64,000 bases of DNA from positions 1-64,000 of the IMG/VR virus record IMGVR_UViG_3300028840_000888; one strand, given 5' to 3'. Source of the stretch: a virus. The notes below the pieces were generated by a model. The model saw only the letters and a program-made list of their open reading frames with translations, had not been told where the DNA came from and searched no databases. The translations under genes and the position numbers were made by a program. Within the stretch, counting starts at the first letter, position 1. Each line of letters starts with the position of its first letter. Positions 48,557 through 56,597 of this stretch are shown piece by piece.

Positions 48557-48764
48557 TTCCACGTGATGCCTCCATCTGTATGCACTTGGCATAAAGCGCG
48601 CCAGCGCAAAATGACGCGAATTTCGCGTCCACTTCATCAGGATCATACCCGGCCTCCCGCAACATCTCGTTTATCTCTTCGCCCGTCTCCGGCTCTACCT
48701 CGTCAAAGAGTTGGGCAAAAGCGTCTATTAGTTCCTGGTCGCTCTTTCGCTTGCCTGTGTTCAT
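48546..48764 (-). CDS. Small acidic protein
   Basis: 72 residues, ends overlapping the ThyX-like start and begins overlapping the stop of the methyltransferase gene. DEVEPETGEEINEMLREAGYDPDEV is a pattern seen in small uncharacterised phage and plasmid proteins. Function unknown. Confidence 0.65.
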   Translation of the reverse strand: MNTGKRKSDQELIDAFAQLFDEVEPETGEEINEMLREAGYDPDEVDAKFASFCAGALYAKCIQMEASRGNEN

Positions 48765-50251
48765 TAAAACAGCCTCCGTTGTTCAGCCCGCGCCCGTTCG
48801 CGCCGGGGCTGCTGCCCTTGAAATAGCGGCGCGTCCAGTTCCACCGCGCCGGTGATGTCCCAATGTTGTACCCTAGCGCGGGCGATGTCTAGGTAGTCGT
48901 CTACCATGTCAATGCCCACCACCTCATCCCACCCGTCCTGCAATGCCGCGAGAACCTCGGAGCCTGAGCCGCAGAATGGGACTAATAGCCGCCTTGGGGT
49001 TTCGCGTGGCGGGGGGAGCAGTAGCGTAGCGATGTAACGCAGGATTTCGAGCGGTTTCACCGTCGGATGGATATTGCCCGTGGCGCGCTGGCGTTTGGGC
49101 GTCTGCTCCCACGTCTCTTTGTCTATCCGGCGGAATCCCGACGGGCGCCGTTTGTCGCGTACCCAATAGAAGTCATCAAGGCCCTTATGGCGCTCACTCG
49201 GTGAGGATTTCGCGCAGTAGTAGAAGCGGGCGGCGGTGCCTGTGTCGGCTCCGCGTGGGTTATTGACCACACGTGCCTTATGGCCGGTGCGCCACGCGCC
49301 ATGTTTCATTTCTGGCAGACTTCGCCCTTGTCCACCACTTGGCCGCTCCCCGCTCTGCTCCGCAAGGGCACGGACTTGGCAGCCGGGCCGCTCGTGGTCG
49401 TCGGTCTCGCACTCACAGCTTAGTAGCGTATTCTGTGGGAAGGCACCTTTGGTGGTGGTGCCGCTATACTGTTGTTTAGCTCGTGTCCCTGACCCTTCGC
49501 CTAAAAGCTGCCCATTCTGATAGGCATTATGGCATAGCGGCCTCACTGTGCTTTCTCCCCACCTCTCAATCCTACACCCGCCCACGTTCAGCCCACCGCA
49601 GCCCCACACGCGGGCGTTGTTGGCGAAGGTGCCGTCGCGCTGATTCTGCGCGATGATGATGGGCTCGTGTGACGGGCGCAGGTTGCTGTGGTAGTCGTCC
49701 CAATCGCGGGCGAGGTCGGTGGCGGGTGCGGTCTGCTTCGCTTGTCCGCGTGTTTCGCTATAAAGTCCCGCCCTTGCTGTGGCGCGCTGATACGTTCCGT
49801 TTGCGAAACGCTTGCGCCCCACAACCTCCCGTTCCGCCCCCGCCTCCTCATCCAACTTCTTGGAGATATTGGCACCCTTCGCAAATCCCTGCGAGTGCAT
49901 CCACGCGATGCAATCACGGATTTCGTACCCGCCGAGCCGCAGCCCTAATGACAGGAAATCCTGTGTGCGTGTCCCGCCAAACGCAAATAGCAGCGCGCCG
50001 GGCTTCTGCACCCGTCGCACGGCTTGCCACGCCGCAGGCGAGGGCATCACATCCCACTTGCGCCCCATAAACCCGGCGCCAGTGTTGTACTCTTGCATAG
50101 CAAGCCACGCCTGCAGCAGGTCGATGGTTTTACTCGTCGTCATGTCCGCCAACGCATACGGCGGATCCGTCAGCACCGCGTCAAACGTGCGCGGTTCCAT
50201 CTGCGCGAGCACTTCAGCCACGTCACCGAGGTAAAAGGTTGCAGTACTCAT
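48764..50251 (-). CDS. DNA methyltransferase, DPPY type
   Basis: 495 residues. Motif IV DPPYAL is at residues ~30-35 and the SAM-binding motif I LVPFCGSGSEVLAAL near residue 440, the beta-class order for N4-cytosine/N6-adenine methyltransferases. HPTVKPLEILRY precedes motif I, as usual. The long middle part is the target-recognition region. No partner endonuclease is encoded nearby, so protection of phage DNA from host restriction is the probable role. Confidence 0.9.
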   Translation of the reverse strand: MSTATFYLGDVAEVLAQMEPRTFDAVLTDPPYALADMTTSKTIDLLQAWLAMQEYNTGAGFMGRKWDVMPSPAAWQAVRRVQKPGALLFAFGGTRTQDFLSLGLRLGGYEIRDCIAWMHSQGFAKGANISKKLDEEAGAEREVVGRKRFANGTYQRATARAGLYSETRGQAKQTAPATDLARDWDDYHSNLRPSHEPIIIAQNQRDGTFANNARVWGCGGLNVGGCRIERWGESTVRPLCHNAYQNGQLLGEGSGTRAKQQYSGTTTKGAFPQNTLLSCECETDDHERPGCQVRALAEQSGERPSGGQGRSLPEMKHGAWRTGHKARVVNNPRGADTGTAARFYYCAKSSPSERHKGLDDFYWVRDKRRPSGFRRIDKETWEQTPKRQRATGNIHPTVKPLEILRYIATLLLPPPRETPRRLLVPFCGSGSEVLAALQDGWDEVVGIDMVDDYLDIARARVQHWDITGAVELDAPLFQGQQPRRERARAEQRRLF

Positions 50252-50436
50252 CGCCGCAACCTCCGTGCGTTAGCGCGCCAGCGCCAGTTATCCGTATCGC
50301 GTACCGTTATCCAGATCCGCCGAAACACACGCCGTAATCCGGTCGCCCGTTGGTATCTGCGTACCACTGCCTTGTTGTACGGGCATGTGTCGTCGCAACG
50401 GTACAGGCTGCACCAGTTACACTGCATAGTATTCAT
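50248..50436 (-). CDS. Small cysteine-rich basic protein
   Basis: 62 residues from ATG 50436. CNWCSLYRCDDTC near the N-terminus is a zinc-binding candidate. The remainder is very arginine-rich (RRVFRRIWITVRD), suggesting nucleic-acid binding. It overlaps the methyltransferase start by 4 bases and the upstream gene by 20. Confidence 0.58.
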   Translation of the reverse strand: MNTMQCNWCSLYRCDDTCPYNKAVVRRYQRATGLRRVFRRIWITVRDTDNWRWRANARRLRR

Positions 50437-50626
50437 ACCCCCGCTTGTGTTGTCCACCGTAAACAATGCGGCGCTGCTCAATTTTCTTCAAGGATACCAA
50501 AACCCTCAAATTATGCTGAATCCCACCTCGCGTCACTCCGAACCTTCGTGCTATCTCGGCACTTGTGCGCCCAGGATATTCACGAATCACGTCAAGGATG
50601 TCAGCTTGTGCCGGTGATAGTTTCAT
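50417..50626 (-). CDS. Winged-helix DNA-binding protein
   Basis: 69 residues from ATG 50626. SPAQADILDVIREYPGRTSAEIARRFGVTRGGIQHNLRVLVSLKKIEQRR is a clean MarR/IclR-like helix-turn-helix with wing. It ends in aromatic residues. Likely a small regulator of this lysis/modification region. Confidence 0.7.
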   Translation of the reverse strand: MKLSPAQADILDVIREYPGRTSAEIARRFGVTRGGIQHNLRVLVSLKKIEQRRIVYGGQHKRGYEYYAV

Positions 50627-50789
50627 CAGGTATTCTAAACTCCTTGCGGTCTTTGAACTCCTGCTGCTTCCCCACATGCCACCCCTGTACAGGCGATAGG
50701 TAGCCGACGATGCGTGAGAAGACATCGCACGGCACGCCCGTCGGTACTTCTTCCTCTGTTTCTTCTTCCAATGGTTCGACCTCGTTCAT
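50601..50789 (-). CDS. Standalone NrdD C-terminus-like peptide
   Basis: 62 residues. PCDVFSRIVGYLSPVQGWHVGKQQEFKDRKEF is strikingly close to the C-terminal end of anaerobic ribonucleotide reductase (NrdD), including RIVGYL, which corresponds to the glycyl-radical segment. The rest of NrdD is absent. Short NrdD-tail proteins may be glycyl-radical spare parts, but no activase is seen here. Overlaps genes on both sides. Confidence 0.65.
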   Translation of the reverse strand: MNEVEPLEEETEEEVPTGVPCDVFSRIVGYLSPVQGWHVGKQQEFKDRKEFRIPDETITGTS

Positions 50790-51100
50790 TCCTCACCACC
50801 CATGCCAGAAAAGAACTCGAACAGATACCCTAGTGCAACGCCCATGCCGAAAAACAGAAAGGCGATGAAATAGGCGATGGTAAAGATCACCTTTAGCGTT
50901 TCAATGAATGGTAAAAGTTCAGGCGTGAGCCTCTTGATGAACATCTCAAAAAAGTGCAAGGAAAATGGGAAGGTGAAGGTTACACCAATAGTACACTTAG
51001 ACATAAACCGCCAGCCCTCGCCGTTAATCCGGTTCATGTAAAATCTTGTGAAGTGTATCACAAAGGCACTCGCAATCGTAATCAGCCCTGACGCTATCAT
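50786..51100 (-). CDS. Membrane protein of the lysis region
   Basis: 104 residues from ATG 51100 (AAAGGAGTCGTTACT upstream). Hydrophobic segments: an N-terminal IASGLITIASAFVIHF, a middle IGVTFTFPFSLHFFEMF, and IFTIAYFIAFLFFGMGVALGYLF. Three membrane helices next to endolysin fit a second holin or antiholin. No family signature recognised. Confidence 0.6.
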   Translation of the reverse strand: MIASGLITIASAFVIHFTRFYMNRINGEGWRFMSKCTIGVTFTFPFSLHFFEMFIKRLTPELLPFIETLKVIFTIAYFIAFLFFGMGVALGYLFEFFSGMGGEE

Positions 51101-51666
51101 AGTAACGACTCCTTTCTTTTGTTTGGTATGGGTGGCGTAAGGTTCTCGTAGTACGACGGATCGGGCGGCGTCCAGTCCGGCGTGATCCCGGCGTCGCACA
51201 TCTGCGTGGTAATGATCTTGATGCCGCTGTACAGTTCCTTGCGCTCAATCGTCAATGTACTTACGACTCCTCTGAACTCCTGTATTTGTAAGTTGGCCTG
51301 TAGCATCTCCGCAGAGTGCTCTTCGCGCATTTCGGCTATTTGCTTCTGGGCGCTCACGAGCTCATGGGTTACTGCCCGCTTATCCTTTTCACACTCTGCG
51401 CGCACCATTTTAATCTCGTCTGATAACTGCTTGCGCTCAGTGATTTCTTCACGTAGGCGCTGCTCAAGTGGGCCGATGATGTTCTCGCGCACTTCTGCCA
51501 GTATGAGATCATAGGTCTGCGCGGTGGTCTGCTGACTCGTGGCGTGGGCCTGCTCCTGGGTGACGTTGGCCTCAGCCCGCGACTTGCGCCATTGCAAAAG
51601 CATGTCAATGAGCTTGTTCACAATGAGCGTGCCACCACCTACGCCGATGATCTCATACCATTCCAT
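51097..51666 (-). CDS. N-terminally anchored coiled-coil protein, possible spanin
   Basis: 189 residues. Residues ~5-25 (IIGVGGGTLIVNKLIDMLL) form a short membrane anchor. Residues ~35-150 are a long coiled coil (heptads in REEITERKQLSDEIKMVRAECEKD). The tail is proline-rich. An inner-membrane spanin (Rz-like) would have this form, and it lies between amidase and membrane protein. Not certain. Confidence 0.55.
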   Translation of the reverse strand: MEWYEIIGVGGGTLIVNKLIDMLLQWRKSRAEANVTQEQAHATSQQTTAQTYDLILAEVRENIIGPLEQRLREEITERKQLSDEIKMVRAECEKDKRAVTHELVSAQKQIAEMREEHSAEMLQANLQIQEFRGVVSTLTIERKELYSGIKIITTQMCDAGITPDWTPPDPSYYENLTPPIPNKRKESLL

Positions 51667-51669
51667 AGC

Positions 51670-52335
51670 TCACTCCGCGTCCATAAACTCGGCGTAGTCG
51701 TGATCAATATGGGCCATGCTGATGCCGTAGGACACACCGCCAAGCATAGCGTAAAACTGATCACGCCAGCCGGCGCCGTTCCACCCTGGGCAGGCTGTGG
51801 TGAAATAGTCACAATGGCCCTTTACCGTGTGGATGCCGGGATAGAGTTGCATCAGGTACTCGCACAGGTCAGCGGCTTTGCGCATCTGCACCAGCGGCGG
51901 CGGTTCATAATCCCACCGCCCTGCCAGGCCGATGCTCAGGTGCAGGTTGGGATCGTCCGGCGTGTGGTCATGCCAAAAGCCGTCCTCAAGGTCCACACAA
52001 TACAGGGCCTCTCCGCGCGCTGTGATCCAAAAAGTATACTGAATCGTCGGGATTCCCTTACCGCCCTGTGCCTGCGGGCGCGTTGACCATGCCGCAAATG
52101 AACTGAGATTATGCGCCATCGTGTGGTGAATCGTAATTGAGTTGATTGCTGCAGTCGTGCGCTTTGTCCACCAGGTGCGTCCGTTTGCAACAAACCACGG
52201 ATGGTCAGGCGCGTGGTTCTCCGGCATGTCGGCGCGCATGTCCGTCCAGGGATGCTCCGGCGGTGTATCCGGTTCGCGGGCCTCAATGGTCACGCTTTCG
52301 CCGTGTAATAGGTAAATCGTCTGTGTTTCGGTCAT
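51670..52335 (-). CDS. N-acetylmuramoyl-L-alanine amidase (endolysin)
   Basis: 221 residues. Amidase_2/PGRP fold: SITIHHTMA (first zinc His ~residue 70), WHDHTPDDPNLHLSIGLAG, and KGHCDYFTTACPG with the second His and the Cys ligand. It cleaves between MurNAc and the stem peptide. There is no cell-wall-binding domain: the N-terminal 60 residues are polar and proline-rich. Adjacent holin-like genes complete the lysis block. Confidence 0.9.
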   Translation of the reverse strand: MTETQTIYLLHGESVTIEAREPDTPPEHPWTDMRADMPENHAPDHPWFVANGRTWWTKRTTAAINSITIHHTMAHNLSSFAAWSTRPQAQGGKGIPTIQYTFWITARGEALYCVDLEDGFWHDHTPDDPNLHLSIGLAGRWDYEPPPLVQMRKAADLCEYLMQLYPGIHTVKGHCDYFTTACPGWNGAGWRDQFYAMLGGVSYGISMAHIDHDYAEFMDAE

Positions 52336-52412
52336 CGCAACCTCAGCAATGATGCAAAGCCAGCGGCAATACGCAGCGGCAATTCAATAATAAACTTGAT
52401 AAGCTCAAGCAT
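52332..52412 (-). CDS. Tiny hydrophobic peptide (26 residues) coupled to endolysin
   Basis: From ATG 52412 with AGAGGTGC upstream, reads MLELIKFIIELPLRIAAGF then a basic end, and its stop overlaps the endolysin start (ATGA). It could be a leader peptide for translational coupling, or a small membrane-active peptide. Confidence 0.45.
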   Translation of the reverse strand: MLELIKFIIELPLRIAAGFASLLRLR

Positions 52413-52432
52413 AATGCACCTCTAAAACAGGT

Positions 52433-52462
52433 TTGCCAGGGCTGCTAATGCAACCCTGGCAA
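52433..52462 (-). terminator. Hairpin after the holin-like gene
   Basis: TTGCCAGGG (52433-52441) pairs with CCCTGGCAA (52454-52462), 9 bp with a 12-base loop. On the minus strand it is followed by ACCTGTTTTAG. A partial terminator between holin and endolysin genes. Confidence 0.55.
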
Positions 52463-52511
52463 GTGAAAGGAGACTGACATGAACCGGCAGGGGTGCCGGA
52501 TTTGGAGCGAT

Positions 52512-52898
52512 TCATTTTTGCATCTTCGCCAGGCGATAAAGCCCGGAACTCCCAAAGCCGCCGGAAATAGCCAATACCAGCAAGTCGATGATCTTCTTGG
52601 CCCCGCCGGTGATCAGGCCGTCCTGAATAGCCAGGGCGATGCCGGAGAGCACCGTGCCAATGACCAGAGCCGTAAAGCGCACGGCCTCTCCCTGGATGCC
52701 GGTATACTCCTTGATCGCCTGTACTAGCAACAGGGTGAGCGCGGCTACACTTACTGCGCCGATTGCCAGTTCACCGGACTGCGGCGCGGGGTATGGGTAC
52801 TGGCCGCCTGCGCCCTTAGCAAATACTGGCAGGGCCACCATCAGGGCCAGGACTGCGGCCAATACTACCATCAATTCAAGTTGCTGTCTCTTATTCAA
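52512..52898 (-). CDS. Holin-like protein
   Basis: 128 residues, GGAGGTAAGACATTG before ATG 52898. N-terminal hydrophobic helix (LMVVLAAVLALMVALPVFA, signal-like) then two or three further hydrophobic helices with AIGAVSVAALTLLLVQ and VIGTVLSGIALAIQDG. Size, topology and position upstream of the amidase fit a class I holin. Confidence 0.72.
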   Translation of the reverse strand: MNKRQQLELMVVLAAVLALMVALPVFAKGAGGQYPYPAPQSGELAIGAVSVAALTLLLVQAIKEYTGIQGEAVRFTALVIGTVLSGIALAIQDGLITGGAKKIIDLLVLAISGGFGSSGLYRLAKMQK

Positions 52899-52938
52899 TG
52901 TCTTACCTCCATAAGTTAAAGGAATAGATGTTCGGCTA

Positions 52939-53011
52939 AAGTGGGAGAGGGATTCGAGCCCTCGACCTCAAGATTATGATTCTCGCGCTCTGCCATCTGA
53001 GCTATCCCGCA
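52939..53011 (-). tRNA. tRNA with CAT anticodon (Met or lysidine-Ile type)
   Basis: Cloverleaf on the minus strand: D-arm GCTC...GAGC, anticodon arm CGAGA-ATCATAA-TCTTG (loop with CAT), variable GAGGTC region, T-arm GAGGG-CTCGAAT-CCCTC. The acceptor stem TGCGGGA/TCCCACT has two mismatches (first pair T-T, third pair C-A). CCA is not encoded. A promoter lies directly upstream. Confidence 0.8.
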
Positions 53012-53024
53012 ACTATACAATACC

Positions 53025-53053
53025 ATTATACACCATAATTATTAATGGCGCAA
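53025..53053 (-). promoter_or_regulatory. Promoter for the tRNA
   Basis: TTGCGC (53053-53048), 17-bp spacer ending ATTATGGTG, TATAAT (53030-53025). It overlaps the end of the 53042-53278 gene. The start would lie about 7 bases before the tRNA. Confidence 0.72.
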
Positions 53054-53278
53054 CTTTACGTCATTCACAGCAGCGATGACCTTTGTCTTGATCTCGTCGC
53101 CGTAGGCCCGGAACGCAGATTTTAGCTCGCTAGGCGTCATGGTATGCCATGCGCCGTCATACTTAAAATTACGTTCATCTGCAAGATCAAGGATTGCTCC
53201 ACACTCACACATGTACACATCGCCAAACGGGAACCAGTCAAGACACGTATTGCCCTTATCTTCGCCATGATCACACAT
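53042..53278 (-). CDS. Hypothetical protein with cysteine pair
   Basis: 78 residues, AAAGGAGATTTGAAA before ATG 53278. CxH and CECG elements in the first 30 residues could bind zinc; the C-terminal half is a basic helix (RAYGDEIKTKVIAAVNDVKLRH). Function unknown. Confidence 0.65.
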   Translation of the reverse strand: MCDHGEDKGNTCLDWFPFGDVYMCECGAILDLADERNFKYDGAWHTMTPSELKSAFRAYGDEIKTKVIAAVNDVKLRH

Positions 53279-53323
53279 TTCAAATCTCCTTTGTTGTTAG
53301 GTTAGTAAGATATTAGTTGCTGA

Positions 53324-54778
53324 CTAGAAGAGCCTGATCTGCACTTTCTCGCGCTCTCGCGCCAGTTCGTCATAGTCCGGGTTTAGCTCGATGCTGGCGG
53401 CCCGGCGGCGGTGCTGGTGGGCTACGCGCGCGGTGGTGCCTGAGCCGCCGAATGGGTCAAGGACGAGTTGCGGGCGCTTGGGGGCTGCATCGAGTTTGGC
53501 GAGGGTAGCGGCGATGTACTTAGGCGGGTGTTCTGGTAGCTCGTCAAGTTGCACTTGCAGGATGGCGCGTTTGGCGACGTTGGTTTCGTTGTCAATGCGG
53601 CGTTGTAGCTTGCGGCGCTCGATGTAGTCGTGGAAGGATTGCATGTCGATGTCGGGGTAATGGTTGCATTGAGGGATAAAGGCGAGGGTGTTGTGTTCAT
53701 GCGCCGCCATTCTGCCCATGTTACTATGCCCGCGATTCAAAAAACACGCGCCGCTCTTTTCGCGGCCCTCGCCGCCGCCGGTGCTGGTAGCACTGCCCAA
53801 TTGCACAACCCTTCTCCACGCCCTCCCACACACCGGGCACTCCCCCACCGCTGACGTGGACGCCAACAAAAACGGCTCCACGAGATCCGGCGGGAATACC
53901 GCGAAGTGCGCGCCGCTGTAGGGGCGGGGGTTCACGCGCAATAATAGCGGGTTGCCGTCGTCGGCGTGGTGTAGGTCCTTTTGCTGTAGGGCTTCGAGTT
54001 CTGCGAGGTGGGCGCGGGCTTGCTGGATTTCGTGGACAAGGTGCTGGTTGAGGGGGTCGGTGGTGCGATAGTTGCGGCCAGACCCACGCTCATATTCTAT
54101 GATGCTCCCATCCCGACATGAGACCATATTTGTTTTTTTGCTACGTCTAGGAGGTCCGCCACCACTATCGCAACTTGGCACCCGCACCGCATCCGCATCA
54201 TAATAATACCGCTGCGACCGCACGAACTGAAAAATGTACTCGTGCACTTTCGTGGGTCTGTCCTTCACCGACTCCGGCATGGCGTTGGCCTTTATCCACG
54301 GCGGATCACTGCGTAATATCCAGCCGTCGGCTTGCAGGGCGAAGGCGATTCTCCACGGGATGCCGAGGAGGTTTTTTGCGGGGATGCCGGTGCGAGGTGG
54401 CCTTACGCGATTACCTTGCCTCATACCGGGCTGTCCAACTGTGCCGCCGGGTGCATTTTGCGACAAGCCACCAGACTCGTATGAATCACCCAAGTTCAAC
54501 CAAAGCACTCCATCATCCCGCAGCACTCGCGCAACCTCACGAAACACCTGCACCATGTGCAGCGTGTACAGCTCCGGCGTAGGCTCTAGTCCCAAACAGC
54601 CTGTCCACGCCGGGAACGTCAACGAGGGCAGGTTCGGCATAGGGCGGTATTGGCTGGCGGGCCAATATGTACCGGGTAAGCCGTAGTCACGCTGCTGGTA
54701 ATACGGCGGCGAGGTAATACAGCACTGTGCTACATTATCAGCCAGAAAAGGCATATTTAGTGCGTTGGCGTTTATCAT
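53324..54778 (-). CDS. DNA methyltransferase, SPPY type with zinc insert
   Basis: 484 residues from ATG 54778, six bases beyond AAGGAGATG; 54784 is an alternative. ITSPPYYQQRDYG (residues ~22-34) is motif IV of N4-cytosine-type beta methyltransferases and LDPFGGSGTTARVAH (~440) motif I. A cysteine pair at GECPVCGRAW (~315) with later cysteines may form a zinc element in the target-recognition part. Overlaps the initiator-like gene. Confidence 0.9.
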   Translation of the reverse strand: MINANALNMPFLADNVAQCCITSPPYYQQRDYGLPGTYWPASQYRPMPNLPSLTFPAWTGCLGLEPTPELYTLHMVQVFREVARVLRDDGVLWLNLGDSYESGGLSQNAPGGTVGQPGMRQGNRVRPPRTGIPAKNLLGIPWRIAFALQADGWILRSDPPWIKANAMPESVKDRPTKVHEYIFQFVRSQRYYYDADAVRVPSCDSGGGPPRRSKKTNMVSCRDGSIIEYERGSGRNYRTTDPLNQHLVHEIQQARAHLAELEALQQKDLHHADDGNPLLLRVNPRPYSGAHFAVFPPDLVEPFLLASTSAVGECPVCGRAWRRVVQLGSATSTGGGEGREKSGACFLNRGHSNMGRMAAHEHNTLAFIPQCNHYPDIDMQSFHDYIERRKLQRRIDNETNVAKRAILQVQLDELPEHPPKYIAATLAKLDAAPKRPQLVLDPFGGSGTTARVAHQHRRRAASIELNPDYDELAREREKVQIRLF

Positions 54779-54780
54779 CG

Positions 54781-55758
54781 TCATCTCCTTGTCATTACTT
54801 CAACCGCCGTCGGCGGATCCGCAACCATGTCAATCGGCACACGCCACATGCCGGAGTTCTTTGCGCACGTCGTCAAGTAGTTAAGCATCCTGTCCGTGCT
54901 ATTGATTCCCTGACCTGAACCGCTACACAATGCCTCCGCGAATAGTTGCCAGTCACCGCCGAATCGTTCTGTCACGTCTCGTAGACTGGCGCTTTGCTTG
55001 GCGTTAAGCTCCACCGGGCGCCCATCGCCCACGGCCATCGTCATCATCTGCACGAACCACAGTTCATAGCTCTTCAACTCATACACGCGTACCTCATATT
55101 GATCTGTCATGTACCCGGCCATATCCTCAGCGAAAACTTGAGGAGGCGACGCTATGGAGGTAGTAGTATCAGGATGTGTAGTAGCATCAGGCGGTGTAGT
55201 GTCATCTTTTCCTTGAATGACAGGAGTGCCGTGGGCTTTTGCCTCAAAAGCCGGATCCGTACTTTTACATGAATCTTCTATAGCGTTAGGAGGTGCTAGA
55301 GCAAGAGTAATCTTTTGTAGTAATCTTATGGTAATGGTTTGCCCATTTTGGCCATGTGCCTTGTCCATTTTGGCCATGTGGTCAGTCACCCTATCGCGCC
55401 ACACAATCAGTGTTTCTCTTGAAAGCTCTGCGATTCGCTCATAATTTATCGTGTACCAGCGTGTCTGATCACCTGGGCGTTTGTTATAGTTGCCCGTAAC
55501 AATAACTTCAAGGTCTTCCAGCGCATTGACAATTCTACGTATGGTATGCGATGACCAAAACGGGAACTGCTTTTGCCACTCTTTGTAACTATTGTACACC
55601 CACACCTTGTCGTCATTGAAGTGCTTGGAGCGCATAAGCCAGTAGTGAAGCTGAGACAAAAACATGGCCTGGCGGTCACTTTTTAACACGGTTGCGAGGC
55701 GAGTGTCAACTATACGTACTTGCGCTTTTTCGGAATTTGTGGTATTATTATCATACAT
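54781..55758 (-). CDS. Replication-initiator-like protein (DnaD/phage replisome organiser type)
   Basis: 325 residues, AGGAGGTTTTATCTA before ATG 55758. The N-terminal winged helix (residues ~25-105: QAMFLSQLHYWLMRS, WVYNSYKEWQKQFPFWSSHTIRRIVNALE, NKRPGDQTRWYTIN) is the typical start of phage replication proteins. A low-complexity linker (DDTTPPDATTHPDTTTS) leads to a helical C-terminal domain ending QGINSTDRMLNYLTTC. It is separated from dnaB by half the window, and could act at the iteron region. Confidence 0.68.
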   Translation of the reverse strand: MYDNNTTNSEKAQVRIVDTRLATVLKSDRQAMFLSQLHYWLMRSKHFNDDKVWVYNSYKEWQKQFPFWSSHTIRRIVNALEDLEVIVTGNYNKRPGDQTRWYTINYERIAELSRETLIVWRDRVTDHMAKMDKAHGQNGQTITIRLLQKITLALAPPNAIEDSCKSTDPAFEAKAHGTPVIQGKDDTTPPDATTHPDTTTSIASPPQVFAEDMAGYMTDQYEVRVYELKSYELWFVQMMTMAVGDGRPVELNAKQSASLRDVTERFGGDWQLFAEALCSGSGQGINSTDRMLNYLTTCAKNSGMWRVPIDMVADPPTAVEVMTRR

Positions 55759-55787
55759 TAGATAAAACCTCCTGCGGTTTTGATTTG

Positions 55788-55810
55788 GCCCGGCGCTGGT
55801 AACGCCGGGC
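55788..55810. other. Perfect 8-bp intercistronic hairpin
   Basis: GCCCGGCG-CTGGTAA-CGCCGGGC between the RHH gene and the initiator-like gene. No T-tract on the minus strand. Same arrangement as at 58750-58780 and 27077-27105. Confidence 0.6.
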
Positions 55811-55818
55811 CGCTTTCT

Positions 55819-56070
55819 TTACTCCACTCTTTGTGACCATGATCGAGTAGCAAAGCTGCCCTTTGAGTCTGGCGCTGTCGCCTCGATCATCTTCTCCTTT
55901 ACATCGTCATGCGTTTCAAGATTCATGAACCATCGCAACGCATACCGCACAAGCGCGGAACGCTTCACGCCTATGCGCTTCGCCTCTGCGTCAAGGACAT
56001 CACGTAGCTCTTTCGTGATCCTCACGCCCTCTGTTACCTGCAAGTCATATACGCCCGGTTTACCTGTCAT
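55819..56070 (-). CDS. Ribbon-helix-helix DNA-binding protein
   Basis: 83 residues, GGGAGGTTAAACAAG before ATG 56070. GVRITKELRDVLDAEAKRIGVKRSALVRYALRWFM is a CopG/Arc-type ribbon-helix-helix: strand, helix, turn GVKRS, helix. Has its own promoter; may repress the operon, perhaps at the inverted TATAAT repeats near 59357-59451. Confidence 0.82.
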   Translation of the reverse strand: MTGKPGVYDLQVTEGVRITKELRDVLDAEAKRIGVKRSALVRYALRWFMNLETHDDVKEKMIEATAPDSKGSFATRSWSQRVE

Positions 56071-56088
56071 CTTGTTTAACCTCCCTCT

Positions 56089-56117
56089 ATTATACCATAC
56101 TCGCCCTAGTCATGCAA
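56089..56117 (-). promoter_or_regulatory. Promoter for the RHH gene
   Basis: TTGCAT (56117-56112), 17-bp spacer ending GTATGG, TATAAT (56094-56089), about 20 bases before the start codon. A TTGC-type -35 as in the other minus-strand promoters. Confidence 0.72.
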
Positions 56118-56126
56118 GTCACACTA

Positions 56127-56363
56127 CTACTTCACCTCTTGAATATACCAACCGCTTGACACCTCATCGGCGGCTATCTTGACGTATTCCAGGTCGTCTT
56201 CCTCGTTTACCATGTGTATTACGCGCCTTACCCTGAGTATGATTTTTCCGTATTTGTTATCTTTGGCGCGCGATATTATATCATCCTTACGTGGCACAAT
56301 ATCGCTCCAATAGACAAAGTACTGTACTTTGCCATGATGTGAATATGATACACCTATCTTCAT
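56127..56363 (-). CDS. Hypothetical protein
   Basis: 78 residues, AAAGGAGATAGATC before ATG 56363. Beta-rich and basic in the middle (KIILRVRRVIHMV). Possibly a small DNA-binding or inhibitor protein. No family recognised. Confidence 0.65.
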   Translation of the reverse strand: MKIGVSYSHHGKVQYFVYWSDIVPRKDDIISRAKDNKYGKIILRVRRVIHMVNEEDDLEYVKIAADEVSSGWYIQEVK

Positions 56364-56381
56364 GATCTATCTCCTTTCGCA

Positions 56382-56597
56382 TTATGATGGTAAGTTCATT
56401 ACCTCAACCTCATCCGCTATACATCGACAAATCTCCTCGGCGGTATGCTCTCCCTCGATAATAACGGGCAGATACCACTCGCGCCCGCGCCACAGGATGA
56501 TCACGAGGCGGGCGCCGTCGGTCATGATGCTGTGCTGCTTGCTGTCAATCGGCGGAAAGTGCTTATTTAGCTCCTGCATGATCTTGTCAGGCGTCAT
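56382..56597 (-). CDS. Hypothetical protein
   Basis: 71 residues from ATG 56597 (GAGGGTAAAGGGC upstream, overlapping the previous gene); an upstream TTG at 56612 is less likely. ARLVIILWRGREWYLPVIIEG forms a beta hairpin; short helical ends. Unknown function. Confidence 0.62.
   Translation of the reverse strand: MTPDKIMQELNKHFPPIDSKQHSIMTDGARLVIILWRGREWYLPVIIEGEHTAEEICRCIADEVEVMNLPS

Noticed and set aside
52479-52727. Plus-strand frame with a good GGAG site antisense to the holin-like gene
   Set aside because: Composition is that of a shadow frame and no promoter precedes it; the opposite frame is clearly a membrane protein.
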